A stretch of DNA of 64,000 bases, from the NCBI RefSeq assembly GCF_046297895.1, contig NZ_JBKBHC010000009.1, forward strand, positions 62,001-126,000, in the 5' to 3' direction. Positions 36,199-45,637 of this stretch are shown one piece after another. Position numbers and translations under genes: made by a program. This stretch comes from Ferrovibrio sp046297895. GTDB lineage: Bacteria; Pseudomonadota; Alphaproteobacteria; Ferrovibrionales; Ferrovibrionaceae. Every line of letters starts with the position of its first letter. The first letter of the stretch is position 1. The notes under the pieces are model-generated. The model worked only from the letters and a program-made list of their open reading frames with translations, ran no database searches and had not been told where the DNA came from.

Positions 36199-36996
36199 AT
36201 GACCGAAACGAAAACCGCCCTGCTGCCGTCCAGCACCATTCTGATGTTGCGCGATGGCGCGGCCGGCCTTGAGGTATTCATGGTCAAGCGTCATCACGCC
36301 ATCGATTTCGCTTCTGGCGCCATGGTGTTCCCCGGCGGCAAGCTGGCGCGGGGCGACAGCGATCCGGTGCTGCAAGGCCGCCACGCCCGGCCGGGCGCTT
36401 TCGAGCCCGCGCTGACCCCGTTCGCCTTCGGCGCGATCCGCGAGGCCTTCGAGGAATCCGGCCTGCTGCTCGCCCGTCCCAAGGGGGATGGCCGGCTGCT
36501 ATCGGCCGATCGCGCCGCCGCTCTGAAATCCTGGCGCGAACCGCTCAACCGCGGCGACAAGTCGCTGCGTGATCTGGCCGAGACGGAAAACCTGGATTAT
36601 GCCCTCGACTGCATGGTGCCGTTCGCACACTGGATCACGCCCGAGGTGATGCCCAAGCGTTTCGACACCTGGTTCTTCCTGGCGCGCGCACCGGAAGGCC
36701 AGATCGGCGCCCATGACGGCAGCGAGTCGGTGGATTCGGAGTGGATCGCGCCGCAGGACGCGCTGGACGCCTGGGAGGCCAAGACCCGCACCATCGTTTT
36801 CGCCACTCGCATGCAGCTTGTTAAACTGGCCCGCGCCCGCAGCGTGGACGAAGCGTTGGCGCAGGCCGGGCAGACGCCGATCGTCGACGTCATGCCGGTG
36901 CTGGACAAGGAAAGCTTCTCCGAGCCGCATCTGCGCATTCCGGCCGAGGCCGGCTATGGCGTGACGGAAGTGCCGCTCAGCCGGGTTGGGATGTAG
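36199..36996 (+). CDS. Nudix hydrolase (NUDT19-like)
   Basis: 265-residue Nudix protein. MVFPGGKLARGD begins the domain, and the metal-binding REAFEESGLLL half of the Nudix box follows after an insertion of about 35 residues, as in the NUDT19/RP2 group. A C-terminal extension contains DVMPVLDKES. CoA-ester or nucleotide diphosphatase activity is likely, but the substrate is not determined. It is separated from the convergent htpG by nine bases. Confidence 0.85.
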   Translation: MTETKTALLPSSTILMLRDGAAGLEVFMVKRHHAIDFASGAMVFPGGKLARGDSDPVLQGRHARPGAFEPALTPFAFGAIREAFEESGLLLARPKGDGRLLSADRAAALKSWREPLNRGDKSLRDLAETENLDYALDCMVPFAHWITPEVMPKRFDTWFFLARAPEGQIGAHDGSESVDSEWIAPQDALDAWEAKTRTIVFATRMQLVKLARARSVDEALAQAGQTPIVDVMPVLDKESFSEPHLRIPAEAGYGVTEVPLSRVGM

Positions 36997-37005
36997 CCCC
37001 CAAGC

Positions 37006-38868
37006 CTACAGGGATTTTTCCAGCATTCGCGCCAGCCGCTGGGCGAAACCGACCGGATCGACAAGCGGTTCGCCTTCCGCCAGCCGTGCTTGGTCGAGCA
37101 GCAGCAGGGCCGCATCGGCCAGCGCATCCACCGCGCCTGGCTGCTGTGCGCGGGCCGCCAGCGCCCTGATCAGGGCATGGCCGGGGTTAATCTCGAGGAT
37201 GCGCGGGCTGGCCCGGTCGAGTTTCTGATGCAGGCGCAGCAGGCGCTCCAGATGCATGTCCAGATCACCATCGGCTGCCACCAGGCAGACGGCGCTGTCG
37301 GTCAGGCGCCTGGATTCGCGCACATCCTTCACTGCATCGCCCAAAACCTGCTTCAGTGCCGCGATCAGCGTGCCCAGTGCGGCACCCTCGACCTTCTCGC
37401 CATCCTCCGGCTTCATCTCGCCGGCATGCTGCACGGTATCCAGGTCGGCGCCGGCACGAGTCGCCGATTTCACCGGCTTGCCGGCATAGTCCTGCACCAC
37501 CGACAGCCAGAAATCGTCCACCGGGTCGGTCAGCAAGAGCACTTCCACACCCTTGGCACGAAAGCCTTCAAGCTGCGGGCTGCGCTTGAGCTGCTCGAGC
37601 TGGTCGCCGTTGATCACGTAAATTGCATTCTGGCCGTCTTTCATGGCCGCGACATAATCGTCCAGCGATACCCAGCCCTCGCGCGCCGACGAGCGGAATC
37701 GCGCCAGCTTGAGAAGCTGAGCGCGATGCTCGACATCCTCATAGATGCCTTCCTTCAGCACGGCGCCGAAATTCTCCCAGAAACCGGCATAGGCGGCCTC
37801 ATCCGCTCCGGCCTTCTTCTCCAGCTCACTCAGGACCCGCCGGGTAATCGCCTGGCGGATCCTGGCCACCACCGGATTATGCTGCAGCATCTCGCGACTG
37901 ACGTTCAGCGGCAGGTCGGCGGAGTCGACCACGCCGCGCAGAAAGCGCAGCCAGGCCGGCACCAGTTCGTCGCAGCGGTCGGTGATGAAGACGCGGCGGA
38001 CATAGAGCTTCAGCGCCGACTTCCGCGCGGGATCGAATAAATCGTGCGGCCGCATGCCCGGCACGAACAGCAGCAGCGTGTAGTCCAGCTTGCCCTCGGC
38101 ACGGGCATGCAGCGTCAGCCAGGGATCGTCGAAGGCATGCGCGACGTGGTGATAGAAATCCTTGTACTGCTGTTCGCTGATTTCCGATTTCTGGCGCGAC
38201 CACAGTGCGCTGGCGGCATTCAGCGTCTCCGTCCCGTCACTGTCCTTCAGCAGCACCGGCAGCGCGATATGGTCGGAATAGGCCTTGACGACCTGACGCA
38301 GGCGAGCGGGATCGAGGAACTCGTCTTCTCCGTCGCGCAGATGCAGCACGATGGTGGTGCCACGGCCCTCGCGTTCAGCCTCGCCGATGCTGAATTCGCC
38401 CGAGCCGTCGGAGACCCAGCGCCACGCCTTCGTCTCGCCGGCCTTGCGCGAGATCACCTCCACCTTCGCCGCCACCATGAAGGCGGAATAGAAGCCGACG
38501 CCGAACTGACCGATCAGCGCCATATCCCTAGCCGCATCACCGCTGAGCGACGAGACGAATTCGCCGGTACCCGAGCGGGCGATGGTGCCTAGATTGGCGA
38601 TCAGCTCGTCGCGGTCCATGCCGATGCCGTTATCGGCAACGCTCAAGCTACGACCGGCCTTGTCAGGGGCGATGACGACCTTCAGCTCGGCATCGCCTGC
38701 CCACAGATCCGCATCGGTCTGGGCGGCAAAGCGCAGCTTGTCGCAGGCATCGGATGCATTGGAGATCAGCTCGCGAAGGAATATCTCCTTCTGGCTGTAT
38801 AGGGCATGGGTGACGATATGGAGAAGCCGCGTCACCTCGGCCTGGAAATGCATGGTCTGGTCGGTCAT
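37006..38868 (-). CDS. htpG: Molecular chaperone HtpG (Hsp90)
   Basis: 620-residue bacterial Hsp90. The N-terminal ATPase domain has YSQKEIFLRELISNASDACDK (36-residue start region), VADNGIGMDRDE, IGQFGVGFYSAFMV and GRGTTIVLHL. The middle domain has YVRRVFITD and LPLNVSREMLQ; a C-terminal dimerisation domain completes it. Cytosolic folding of stress-sensitive clients is the known role. DUF4340 follows upstream on the same strand after 23 bases. Confidence 0.97.
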   Translation of the reverse strand: MTDQTMHFQAEVTRLLHIVTHALYSQKEIFLRELISNASDACDKLRFAAQTDADLWAGDAELKVVIAPDKAGRSLSVADNGIGMDRDELIANLGTIARSGTGEFVSSLSGDAARDMALIGQFGVGFYSAFMVAAKVEVISRKAGETKAWRWVSDGSGEFSIGEAEREGRGTTIVLHLRDGEDEFLDPARLRQVVKAYSDHIALPVLLKDSDGTETLNAASALWSRQKSEISEQQYKDFYHHVAHAFDDPWLTLHARAEGKLDYTLLLFVPGMRPHDLFDPARKSALKLYVRRVFITDRCDELVPAWLRFLRGVVDSADLPLNVSREMLQHNPVVARIRQAITRRVLSELEKKAGADEAAYAGFWENFGAVLKEGIYEDVEHRAQLLKLARFRSSAREGWVSLDDYVAAMKDGQNAIYVINGDQLEQLKRSPQLEGFRAKGVEVLLLTDPVDDFWLSVVQDYAGKPVKSATRAGADLDTVQHAGEMKPEDGEKVEGAALGTLIAALKQVLGDAVKDVRESRRLTDSAVCLVAADGDLDMHLERLLRLHQKLDRASPRILEINPGHALIRALAARAQQPGAVDALADAALLLLDQARLAEGEPLVDPVGFAQRLARMLEKSL

Positions 38869-38891
38869 CGCTGCGCCTCCCGTCTGATGCG

Positions 38892-40040
38892 TTACCCCTT
38901 TTTTTCGTCCTTCTTTTCCGGCTCGATCAGGTCGGCCAGCTTGCGGGTCAGGTCGCGCGCCATTGACTCCGAAACCAGATAGGCCCAGCCGGTCACCCGG
39001 CGCATGGCGGCATTGACCTGCTTCTCCGCCTCTTCCGGCGCCAGCAGGTCCTTGCTGCCGGCATTTGGCTTGGCCAGGGCGGCATCGAAACTGGCCGCGA
39101 TGGTGATCCAGGCCTTTTTGCCGTCTTCGGCCGGAGCGGCCCTCACCACCACCTTCACGCCATCCAGCGTAATGATCTCAGTAACTGTGGCCTTGGAGAA
39201 ATCATGGTCACTTTCCTTGGCGACATCGTCGAAGGTCAGATAGGCCAGCGCGCCGGCGACGGCATTCACGTCGTAGGCCGAGGCGATCTTCATGCCCTTG
39301 GGGAGATCGGCCAGCAGGAAATCGACCGACGAACCGTCGGTCTTGTCCGGACCGCGCACCACCCGCAGCACGCTGCCATCGGGATGGGTGACGGTGGCCG
39401 AGGCGACACGGGCGCGGTCGATCTTGATCAGGTCCTTCACCAGCCATTGTACCGGATCGGCCGGCAGTTCAAGGATGCCCTGGGCCAGCCAAGCGCGCGC
39501 CTCCTCGGGCTTGCGCACATGCACCTGGCCGGGCTTGCCGCCCACCGGATAGCTCTTGGTCTTGCCGACGATCACGGCGGCGATGGATTTCGTGTCGGGA
39601 TCGACCAACCGCACCAGGATCGGCCCGGGGTCCGACTTGGCGGCCTCATCGGCCGGCTGGTACTTGTCGGGCTCGGAGACCTGCAGCCGGTCGTAATGCG
39701 CGGGCTTGTCGGTCCGCGGCTCGATGGTTTCCAGGCCGGCAATACCCAGCACGTTCTTGCGCACCAGATCGGCCCGCACCGGATAATCGTTGCGGCTCGG
39801 CATGGTCCAATGCTCGGCATCGGCGCCGCGCTCGATGCGGAACAGCGCCTTGGGTGTCGCGATCTCGAGCGAGGCGACATCGTTTACCTTTGACATCAAG
39901 CCGGGAAACAGCGGCTTCGGCGTGAAATCGGCTTCAGTCGCATTGTCGCGCGAGCTGGCCAGCCACCAGCCGGCGCCGCCCAGCACCACGGCGGCGGCAA
40001 CCAGGATCGCCCAGGTTTTGTTACGCATCTGCATCGCCAT
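38892..40040 (-). CDS. DUF4340 protein of the Gld-like ABC cassette
   Basis: 382 residues with one N-terminal membrane helix (TWAILVAAAVVLGGAGWWLA) and a periplasmic DUF4340 region (two similar beta-rich modules, for example VNDVASLEIATPKALFRIER and GVKVVVRAAPAEDG) ending in a charged Lys/Glu tail. Function unknown. It is the last gene of a four-gene minus-strand set with a GldG-type protein, a permease and an ATPase, and likely a periplasmic accessory of that transporter. Confidence 0.85.
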   Translation of the reverse strand: MAMQMRNKTWAILVAAAVVLGGAGWWLASSRDNATEADFTPKPLFPGLMSKVNDVASLEIATPKALFRIERGADAEHWTMPSRNDYPVRADLVRKNVLGIAGLETIEPRTDKPAHYDRLQVSEPDKYQPADEAAKSDPGPILVRLVDPDTKSIAAVIVGKTKSYPVGGKPGQVHVRKPEEARAWLAQGILELPADPVQWLVKDLIKIDRARVASATVTHPDGSVLRVVRGPDKTDGSSVDFLLADLPKGMKIASAYDVNAVAGALAYLTFDDVAKESDHDFSKATVTEIITLDGVKVVVRAAPAEDGKKAWITIAASFDAALAKPNAGSKDLLAPEEAEKQVNAAMRRVTGWAYLVSESMARDLTRKLADLIEPEKKDEKKG

Positions 40041-40055
40041 GCTCCCTGACTCTCA

Positions 40056-41987
40056 TCAGCCTTCCAGGGCGCGCCGGATGCGCCGGCGGCGCCAGGCAAT
40101 CGCCAGACCAACCGCCACCAGCGCAGCCAGCAGCGGCATCAGGCCGATATTGATGAACTTCACCAGCAATTGCAGGCTTTCGATGTCGCGGTTCAATTCA
40201 CGCTGCACGCCGCGCAGCTCGCGCCGCGTATTCAGCAGATCGTCCCGGAACGCATCCATCGCCGCCTGCTGTTCGGCGCTCAGCAGGGCATTGGTCTGTT
40301 CCTGCGCCTTCGACTGCAGGTCGGCAAGCTGCTTCTGCGTCGCCTCAAGCTTCTGCTCCAGGGCGCGCTGCTGGGCAAGGAACTGCTGCTCGGCCTGACG
40401 GCGCATGTTGTCGATCAGCTCGAAGGGTCGCTGCGACCGGCCGCGGCTGCGCAGGCCGATCAGGTCCCCGGAGCCCGACATGTTGTCGATGGCATTGACC
40501 AGAAGATCGGCATTGGCGGCAATCGGCACATACAGGTTCTGGCCGAACATCTGCTGGCTGCGGACCCAGAAGCGGTCATCCAGCAGGTCGGCGTCGGTCA
40601 CCAGCAGCACATTGATCGGCTGCGCGCTTTCCGTCACCTGCGCTGCCGCCGGTTTCTGCTCGGCCGGCTTGTCGCCCTGCCTGGCCTCCGCGGCCGGGGC
40701 GCCGTTCGGGAAGGCGGTTTTGGCCGGGCCGCTGATGCGCGCGGCCAGGATGTAGGTCTCGCCGGTCGGCTTGAATTTTTCGGCCAGCACCTGCGGGTTC
40801 GGATCGCCCTGCAGATCGGACGTATCCATCAGCATGGCCTGGTTCGACGAGGTGATCAGCGGCGCAAGCGTGGTGGTGGCACCGTCCAGCTTGCGGATCG
40901 CGCCCATCGAGGCGGCATTGATCTGCGTGAGATCGGCGGTGACGACATCATCCTGCTTCAGCCGCTCGCCCGGGATGGCCAGCCACGGGATGTAGTCGAC
41001 CACGGCGGCCGGTCCGCTGCGCCCGGTCTGCACGCGCTGGGCCAGCGCCAGGTCGGCGACGAATTTGCCCGGAACCACCTCGACACCCCAGGCCTTGAAC
41101 AGCTCGGGGAGCAGCGACGACTGGTCGCCGCCCGGCATCGGCTGGCCGGTCATCGGATTGGGCATCGCCGCCATCGTCTCCGAATAGGGATCGGCGAAGA
41201 CGATCAGCCGGCCACCTTTCAGCACGAACTGGTCCACGGCATACTGCGACTGCGGCGAAAGATCCTTGGGATGCGCCAGGATCAGGACCGACAGCTTGTC
41301 GTCGATCTCCTCGGGCTTGGAGGCATCCAGCATCTTCACGTCGAAGAACTGCTTGATCTGGTCCAGAATCAGGTAGGGCTGCGACTGGCCACGCATCGCC
41401 GCCATCATGCCGCCCGGGCCGTATTCCAGCGGCAGACTGCCGAGGATGCCGATCGTCGGCTTCTTCGGGTTGCTCAGCCCGTAGATCAGCTTGGTCAGAT
41501 CGTATTCGAGAAACTGCTCTTTTTCGGCCTGAAAGAAGGGGATGGTCTGCTGCTGGTCCAACGTGTTGGAGGCCACCAGGCCGAAATAGAACTGCCCGCC
41601 CGGCAGGTTGGCGCCCTGCAGCCCGGCCTGTACGGCGCGGTCCTCGGCTTCGGTGAAGGGCTCGGGGTCGATTACCTCCAGCCGCAGCATGCCGTTCGAC
41701 AGCGCTACGTAGCGTTCCAGCAGCTCGCGCACGCGGGTGCCATACTGCTTGAGCTGGGGCGCATTGGTGGCCAGCTTGTCGGAGAAGAACAGGCGCAGCG
41801 TGATCGGCTCGGGAATCGCCTTCAGCACATTCCGCGTGCCATCCGACAGGGTGTACAGGCGCGCCTCGGTCAGGTCGATGCGCGTATCCCGCAGGCCCTG
41901 ATTGACGATGATGTTGACGGCGAAGAACACCGCGAAGGCGGCGATCAGGCCGGTGCCGGTGAGAAGGGCTTTGCTGCCGGTTTTCAT
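40056..41987 (-). CDS. GldG-family ABC auxiliary protein
   Basis: 643 residues: N-terminal helix (GLIAAFAVFFAVNIIV), a large periplasmic ABC_transp_aux/GldG domain (ITLRLFFSDKLATN, LRLEVIDPEPFTEAEDRAV, YDLTKLIYGL, VLILAHPKDLSPQSQYAVDQF), a coiled coil of about 80 residues (about 515-610) and a final transmembrane helix (GLMPLLAALVAVGLAIAW). The family links to ABC permeases; in Bacteroidetes GldG is tied to gliding, but it is widespread in non-gliding Proteobacteria. Substrate unknown. Confidence 0.87.
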   Translation of the reverse strand: MKTGSKALLTGTGLIAAFAVFFAVNIIVNQGLRDTRIDLTEARLYTLSDGTRNVLKAIPEPITLRLFFSDKLATNAPQLKQYGTRVRELLERYVALSNGMLRLEVIDPEPFTEAEDRAVQAGLQGANLPGGQFYFGLVASNTLDQQQTIPFFQAEKEQFLEYDLTKLIYGLSNPKKPTIGILGSLPLEYGPGGMMAAMRGQSQPYLILDQIKQFFDVKMLDASKPEEIDDKLSVLILAHPKDLSPQSQYAVDQFVLKGGRLIVFADPYSETMAAMPNPMTGQPMPGGDQSSLLPELFKAWGVEVVPGKFVADLALAQRVQTGRSGPAAVVDYIPWLAIPGERLKQDDVVTADLTQINAASMGAIRKLDGATTTLAPLITSSNQAMLMDTSDLQGDPNPQVLAEKFKPTGETYILAARISGPAKTAFPNGAPAAEARQGDKPAEQKPAAAQVTESAQPINVLLVTDADLLDDRFWVRSQQMFGQNLYVPIAANADLLVNAIDNMSGSGDLIGLRSRGRSQRPFELIDNMRRQAEQQFLAQQRALEQKLEATQKQLADLQSKAQEQTNALLSAEQQAAMDAFRDDLLNTRRELRGVQRELNRDIESLQLLVKFINIGLMPLLAALVAVGLAIAWRRRRIRRALEG

Positions 41988-41996
41988 GATGCGATC

Positions 41997-42731
41997 TCAG
42001 CCCGCTTTCTTGAAATCGACGACGACGGCGGTGGCATAGAGCCAGACCACGATCAGGGAGATGAAGAACACCAGGTCGCGCAGGTCGATCACGCCCTCGG
42101 TGATGGCATTGAAATGCCCGAGGAAGCTGAAGGAGGCGATGGTGTCGACCACCAGCGCCGGGGCCCAGCCCTGGAAGAAGCTGAGCACCATCGGCGCGCC
42201 GGAAACGGTGAAGATGAAGCAGACCAGCACGGCGACGACGAAGGCGATCACCTGGTTCTTGGTAACGGCCGACATGCAGCTTCCAATCGCTAGATAGGCA
42301 CCCGCCATCAGCAGGCTGCCGATATAGCCGGCCAGGATCACGCCGTTGTCGGGCGAACCCAGCCAGTTGACCGTGAGCCAGAGCGGGAAGGTCAGCGCGA
42401 GCGCGATGCCGGCAAAGGCCCAGGCGGCGAGAAACTTGCCGGCCACCGCGGCCCAGAGCGGAATCGGCAGGGTCAGCAGCAGTTCGATGGTGCCGGCCTT
42501 GCGCTCCTCGGCCCATAGCCGCATGGCGATGGCCGGCAGGAAGAACAGATAGAGCCAGGGGTGGAACAGGAAGAAGGCCTTGAGGTCGGCCTGGCCGCGC
42601 TCGAAGAACTGGCCGAGATAAAAGGTGAAGATGCCGGCGGTGAACAGGAATACCACGATGAAGACATAGGCCACCGGGGTGGCGAAATAGCCGGCGATTT
42701 CGCGGCGGAAGACAGCGAGCATGGGCTTCAT
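41997..42731 (-). CDS. ABC-2 permease, GldF-like
   Basis: 244-residue membrane protein with six predicted helices (PVAYVFIVVFLFTAGIF, LYLFFLPAIAMRLWAEE, VAGKFLAAWAFAGIALAL and others). The E-E-R-K-A-G-T-I-E-L-L motif after helix 2 is typical of GldF/NosY-like ABC-2 permeases. It forms the membrane channel for the adjacent ATPase. The start at 42729-42731 was chosen because the longer frame adds a non-homologous leader. Confidence 0.9.
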   Translation of the reverse strand: MKPMLAVFRREIAGYFATPVAYVFIVVFLFTAGIFTFYLGQFFERGQADLKAFFLFHPWLYLFFLPAIAMRLWAEERKAGTIELLLTLPIPLWAAVAGKFLAAWAFAGIALALTFPLWLTVNWLGSPDNGVILAGYIGSLLMAGAYLAIGSCMSAVTKNQVIAFVVAVLVCFIFTVSGAPMVLSFFQGWAPALVVDTIASFSFLGHFNAITEGVIDLRDLVFFISLIVVWLYATAVVVDFKKAG

Positions 42732-42745
42732 AGCGAGTATCCTGA

Positions 42746-43486
42746 TCAGGCCGCGCGGGCTTGCGTTACTTGGCGGAAGGCGGCGTCGAGCTTGCCGGGC
42801 GCAGCAAGGATGTCGCCGATGCGCCAGCCAGCGCTGCCCTCGGGCCGCCCCTCGGCGACGATGCGGCCACGGGCGATCACGATGGCACGGCTGCACACCG
42901 CCTCCACCTCTTCGAGGATATGGGTGGAAATGATAATGGCCTTGTCGCGGGCCATGGCCTGGATCAGGCCGCGTACCTCGTGCTTCTGGTTCGGATCGAG
43001 GCCGTCGGTCGGCTCGTCCAGCACCAGCACGGGCGGATCGTGCAGGATGGCCTGGGCCAGGCCGACACGGCGCTTGTAGCCCTTGGAAAGGGTGTCGATC
43101 GGCTGGTCCAGCACATCCTTGATGTTGACTTGGTCGATCACCTTGTCCAGCCGCCAGTCACGGTCCTTGCCGTTCATGCCACGCACATCGGCGATGAAAT
43201 CCAGAAAGCCGCGCGCCGTCATGTCGGCATAACTGGGCGCGCCTTCGGGCAGGTAGCCGATGTTGGCCTTGGCCGCCAGCGGTGCGGCCTCCACGTCATG
43301 GCCACAGACCAAGATGCTGCCCGCGGTTGGGCTCAGGAAACCGCACAGCATCTTCATGGTGGTGGATTTGCCGGCGCCATTGGGCCCGAGGAAGCCGAGC
43401 ACCTCGCCCTTGGCGAGGCTGAAACTGATATGGTCTACGGCGGTGAAGGGACCGAATTGCTTGACCAGATTTTTTATGTCGATCAT
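42746..43486 (-). CDS. ABC transporter ATP-binding protein, GldA-like
   Basis: 246-residue ATPase with Walker A GPNGAGKSTT, signature LSKGYKRRVGLAQ, Walker B VLVLDEPTDGLD and H-loop STHILEEVE. It is first in the minus-strand set ATPase, permease, GldG, DUF4340, with gaps of 9-15 bases. The set has no gliding or T9SS genes near it, so the gliding link of the name should not be taken as function. Confidence 0.92.
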   Translation of the reverse strand: MIDIKNLVKQFGPFTAVDHISFSLAKGEVLGFLGPNGAGKSTTMKMLCGFLSPTAGSILVCGHDVEAAPLAAKANIGYLPEGAPSYADMTARGFLDFIADVRGMNGKDRDWRLDKVIDQVNIKDVLDQPIDTLSKGYKRRVGLAQAILHDPPVLVLDEPTDGLDPNQKHEVRGLIQAMARDKAIIISTHILEEVEAVCSRAIVIARGRIVAEGRPEGSAGWRIGDILAAPGKLDAAFRQVTQARAA

Positions 43487-43604
43487 CGTTTTACTTCATC
43501 CCCTGCCAGCCCGGGACGGCCCCCGCCCCGCGGCGCCCGCTAGATAAGTGTTTCCATGCCCCCGGTTCAAGTCCCCCATGACATTTTGCGACCGTCCAAG
43601 CCCC

Positions 43605-43618
43605 TCACAGGCCTGTGA
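43605..43618. promoter_or_regulatory. 14-bp palindrome in the divergent ABC/ABC intergenic region
   Basis: TCACAGGCCTGTGA is a perfect palindrome 30 bases before the DUF1289 start and between the two divergent transporter operons. It is a candidate operator for the plus-strand operon. Confidence 0.4.
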
Positions 43619-43647
43619 AATCGGTTTCCGGATGCCATAATTCCGCC

Positions 43648-43845
43648 ATGATCGACGACCCGCCCTCACCCGCTCCCCCTTCGCCCTGTACGAAGGTCTG
43701 CAGCATCGACCGCCATACCGGCTGGTGCCTGGGCTGTTTCCGCACCGGCGAAGAGATCGGGGCCTGGCCCATGCTGGATGCCGCCGGCAAATGGGCCCTG
43801 CTGGAGCGGCTGGCCGAGCGGCGGCAGCGGGCGGGCGCAGGCTGA
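43648..43845 (+). CDS. DUF1289 small cysteine-rich protein
   Basis: 65-residue protein with the DUF1289 core SPCTKVCSIDRHTGWCLGCFRT, four cysteines in C-x3-C-x8-C-x2-C spacing, which suggests metal or iron-sulfur binding, and a C-terminal basic helix. Function unknown. The stop overlaps the start of the first ABC permease (TGATG), so it heads this five-gene operon. The ATG at 43648 is preferred over one eleven codons upstream. Confidence 0.85.
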   Translation: MIDDPPSPAPPSPCTKVCSIDRHTGWCLGCFRTGEEIGAWPMLDAAGKWALLERLAERRQRAGAG

Positions 43846-44795
43846 TGCCCGCCTTCCTGCTCAAGCGCCTCGCCACCCTGCTCGCTACCCTGCTGGCCAC
43901 CTCGGTGATCGTCTTTCTGGTGCTGGAGATCCTGCCCGGCGACCCCGCCCTCCTGGTGCTGGGCATCGACGCCACCGACGAGCAGCTTGCCGTCTTCCGC
44001 CAGGAATACGGACTCGACCGGCCGGCGCTGGAGCGTTACCTGCACTGGATCGGCAACCTGCTGGCCGGCGATTTCGGCATCTCCTACGCTTACAAGACGC
44101 CGGTCTGGCCGCTGATCGCCGAACGTCTGGCCCTGACATACCCGCTCGCTCTCTTCGCCATGCTGCTCACCGTCGTGCTTGCGCTGGGCCTCGGCGTGTT
44201 TGCCGCCGCCAATCACAACAAGCCAGGCGATGTGGTGATCATGGGCATCAGCCAGCTCGGCATCTCGATCCCGAATTTCTGGTTCGGCCTGCTGCTGATC
44301 CTGCTGTTCGCCGTCAACCTCGGCTGGCTGGCAGCCGGCGGCTTCCCGGGCTGGCGGGCCGGCTTCGGCCCGGCGATGCTCAGCCTGATCCTGCCCGGCA
44401 TCTCGCTGGCCGTGGTGCAGGCCGCCATCCTGGCGCGCATCACCCGCTCGGCCGTTCTGGAGGTGCTGCGCGAGGATTTCGTGCGCACGGCCCGGGCGAA
44501 GGGCCTCAGCCGCAGCCAGGCCCTGTGGCGCCATGTGCTGCGTAACGCCCTGATCCCGGTGGCCACCGTGATCGGGCTGCAATTCGGAAATCTGCTGACC
44601 GGCACCATCGTGGTGGAACAGGTATTCTCCCTGCCCGGCCTGGGCCGGCTGGTCTTCCAGGCCATCAGCAACCGCGATATTGAGGTGGTGAAGGCCGCCG
44701 TGATCCTTCTGGCCTTCACCGTTGTGGCGGTGAATTTCGTGGTCGACGTGCTGTATGCGGTGATCGACCCGCGCCTGAAGGTGCGCGATGTCTAA
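43845..44795 (+). CDS. Peptide/nickel-type ABC permease (DppB-like)
   Basis: 316-residue permease of the DppB/OppB type: first helix LATLLATLLATSVIVFLVLE, the DPALLVLG loop, and the BPD domain (about 95-310) with the EAA loop VRTARAKGLSRSQALWRHVLRNALIP. It pairs with the DppC-like protein encoded next. No extracytoplasmic binding protein is encoded here, so substrate is open (dipeptide, oligopeptide, nickel or other). Confidence 0.92.
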   Translation: MPAFLLKRLATLLATLLATSVIVFLVLEILPGDPALLVLGIDATDEQLAVFRQEYGLDRPALERYLHWIGNLLAGDFGISYAYKTPVWPLIAERLALTYPLALFAMLLTVVLALGLGVFAAANHNKPGDVVIMGISQLGISIPNFWFGLLLILLFAVNLGWLAAGGFPGWRAGFGPAMLSLILPGISLAVVQAAILARITRSAVLEVLREDFVRTARAKGLSRSQALWRHVLRNALIPVATVIGLQFGNLLTGTIVVEQVFSLPGLGRLVFQAISNRDIEVVKAAVILLAFTVVAVNFVVDVLYAVIDPRLKVRDV

Positions 44796-45633
44796 GGCCG
44801 GCACCATCATGCGTCATGCCCTGCGCCACCGCAGCTTTGCAGTCGGCGTGCTGCTCTCGGGTCTTGTTGTGGGCATGGCGCTGCTGTCGATGGTGTGGAC
44901 GCCTTATGCGCCCACCGCAATGAACATCCGCAAGCGCCTGGCCCTGCCCTCGGCCGAGCACTGGCTCGGGACCGACAGTTTCGGCCGCGACGTGCTCTCG
45001 CTGGTCCTCGCCGGCGCACAGAATTCCCTGCTGGTCGGCCTGGTTGCCGTCGGCATAGGCCTTACGCTCGGCAGCATGCTGGGACTGCTTGCGGCCGCGC
45101 GACGCGGCTGGATCGAGGAAGTGGTGATGCGGTTCGCCGATTTCACCTTTGCCTTTCCGGCCATCCTTTCGGCCATTCTGCTTGCGGCCGTGTTCGGGCC
45201 CAGCACGATGAACTCCATCGTCGCCATCGCCATCTTCAATATCCCCGTGTTTGCCCGCGTGGTGCGCGGCTCGGCCAACGCGATCTGGGCTCGCGACTTC
45301 ATCCTGGCCGCCCGCAGCGCCGGCAAGGGCGGTTTTCGCATCACGCTGGAACATGTGCTGCCCAACATCATGGCCGTGATCGTGGTGCAGGCCACCATCC
45401 AGTTCGCGCTTGCCATTCTGGCCGAGGCAGCGCTGTCGTATCTCGGGCTGGGCACGCAGCCGCCGACGCCGTCCTGGGGTCGCATGCTGAACGAGGCGCA
45501 GACCATGGTTTTCCGCGCGCCCTATCTCGCCGTGTTCCCCGGCCTGGCAATCGCGATTGCCGTTCTTGGCTTCAATCTGCTGGGCGATGGCCTGCGCGAT
45601 CTGACCGATCCGCGACTGTCGCGGCAGCGGTGA
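44788..45633 (+). CDS. Peptide/nickel-type ABC permease (DppC-like)
   Basis: 281-residue permease with the N-terminal OppC helix (SFAVGVLLSGLVVGMALLSM), AEHWLGTDSFGRDVLSLVLAGAQ-type conserved loop, the EAA motif AARSAGKGGFRITLEHVLPNIM and YLGLGTQPPTPSWGRML. It overlaps the DppB-like gene by eight bases. Partner of the preceding permease and the two following ATPases. Confidence 0.93.
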   Translation: MSKAGTIMRHALRHRSFAVGVLLSGLVVGMALLSMVWTPYAPTAMNIRKRLALPSAEHWLGTDSFGRDVLSLVLAGAQNSLLVGLVAVGIGLTLGSMLGLLAAARRGWIEEVVMRFADFTFAFPAILSAILLAAVFGPSTMNSIVAIAIFNIPVFARVVRGSANAIWARDFILAARSAGKGGFRITLEHVLPNIMAVIVVQATIQFALAILAEAALSYLGLGTQPPTPSWGRMLNEAQTMVFRAPYLAVFPGLAIAIAVLGFNLLGDGLRDLTDPRLSRQR

Positions 45634-45637
45634 CGCA

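Noticed and set aside
38892..43486. Gliding motility / type IX secretion locus
   Set aside because: Only the ABC-type Gld components are present; no GldK-N or Spr genes, and these ABC parts are common in non-gliding bacteria.
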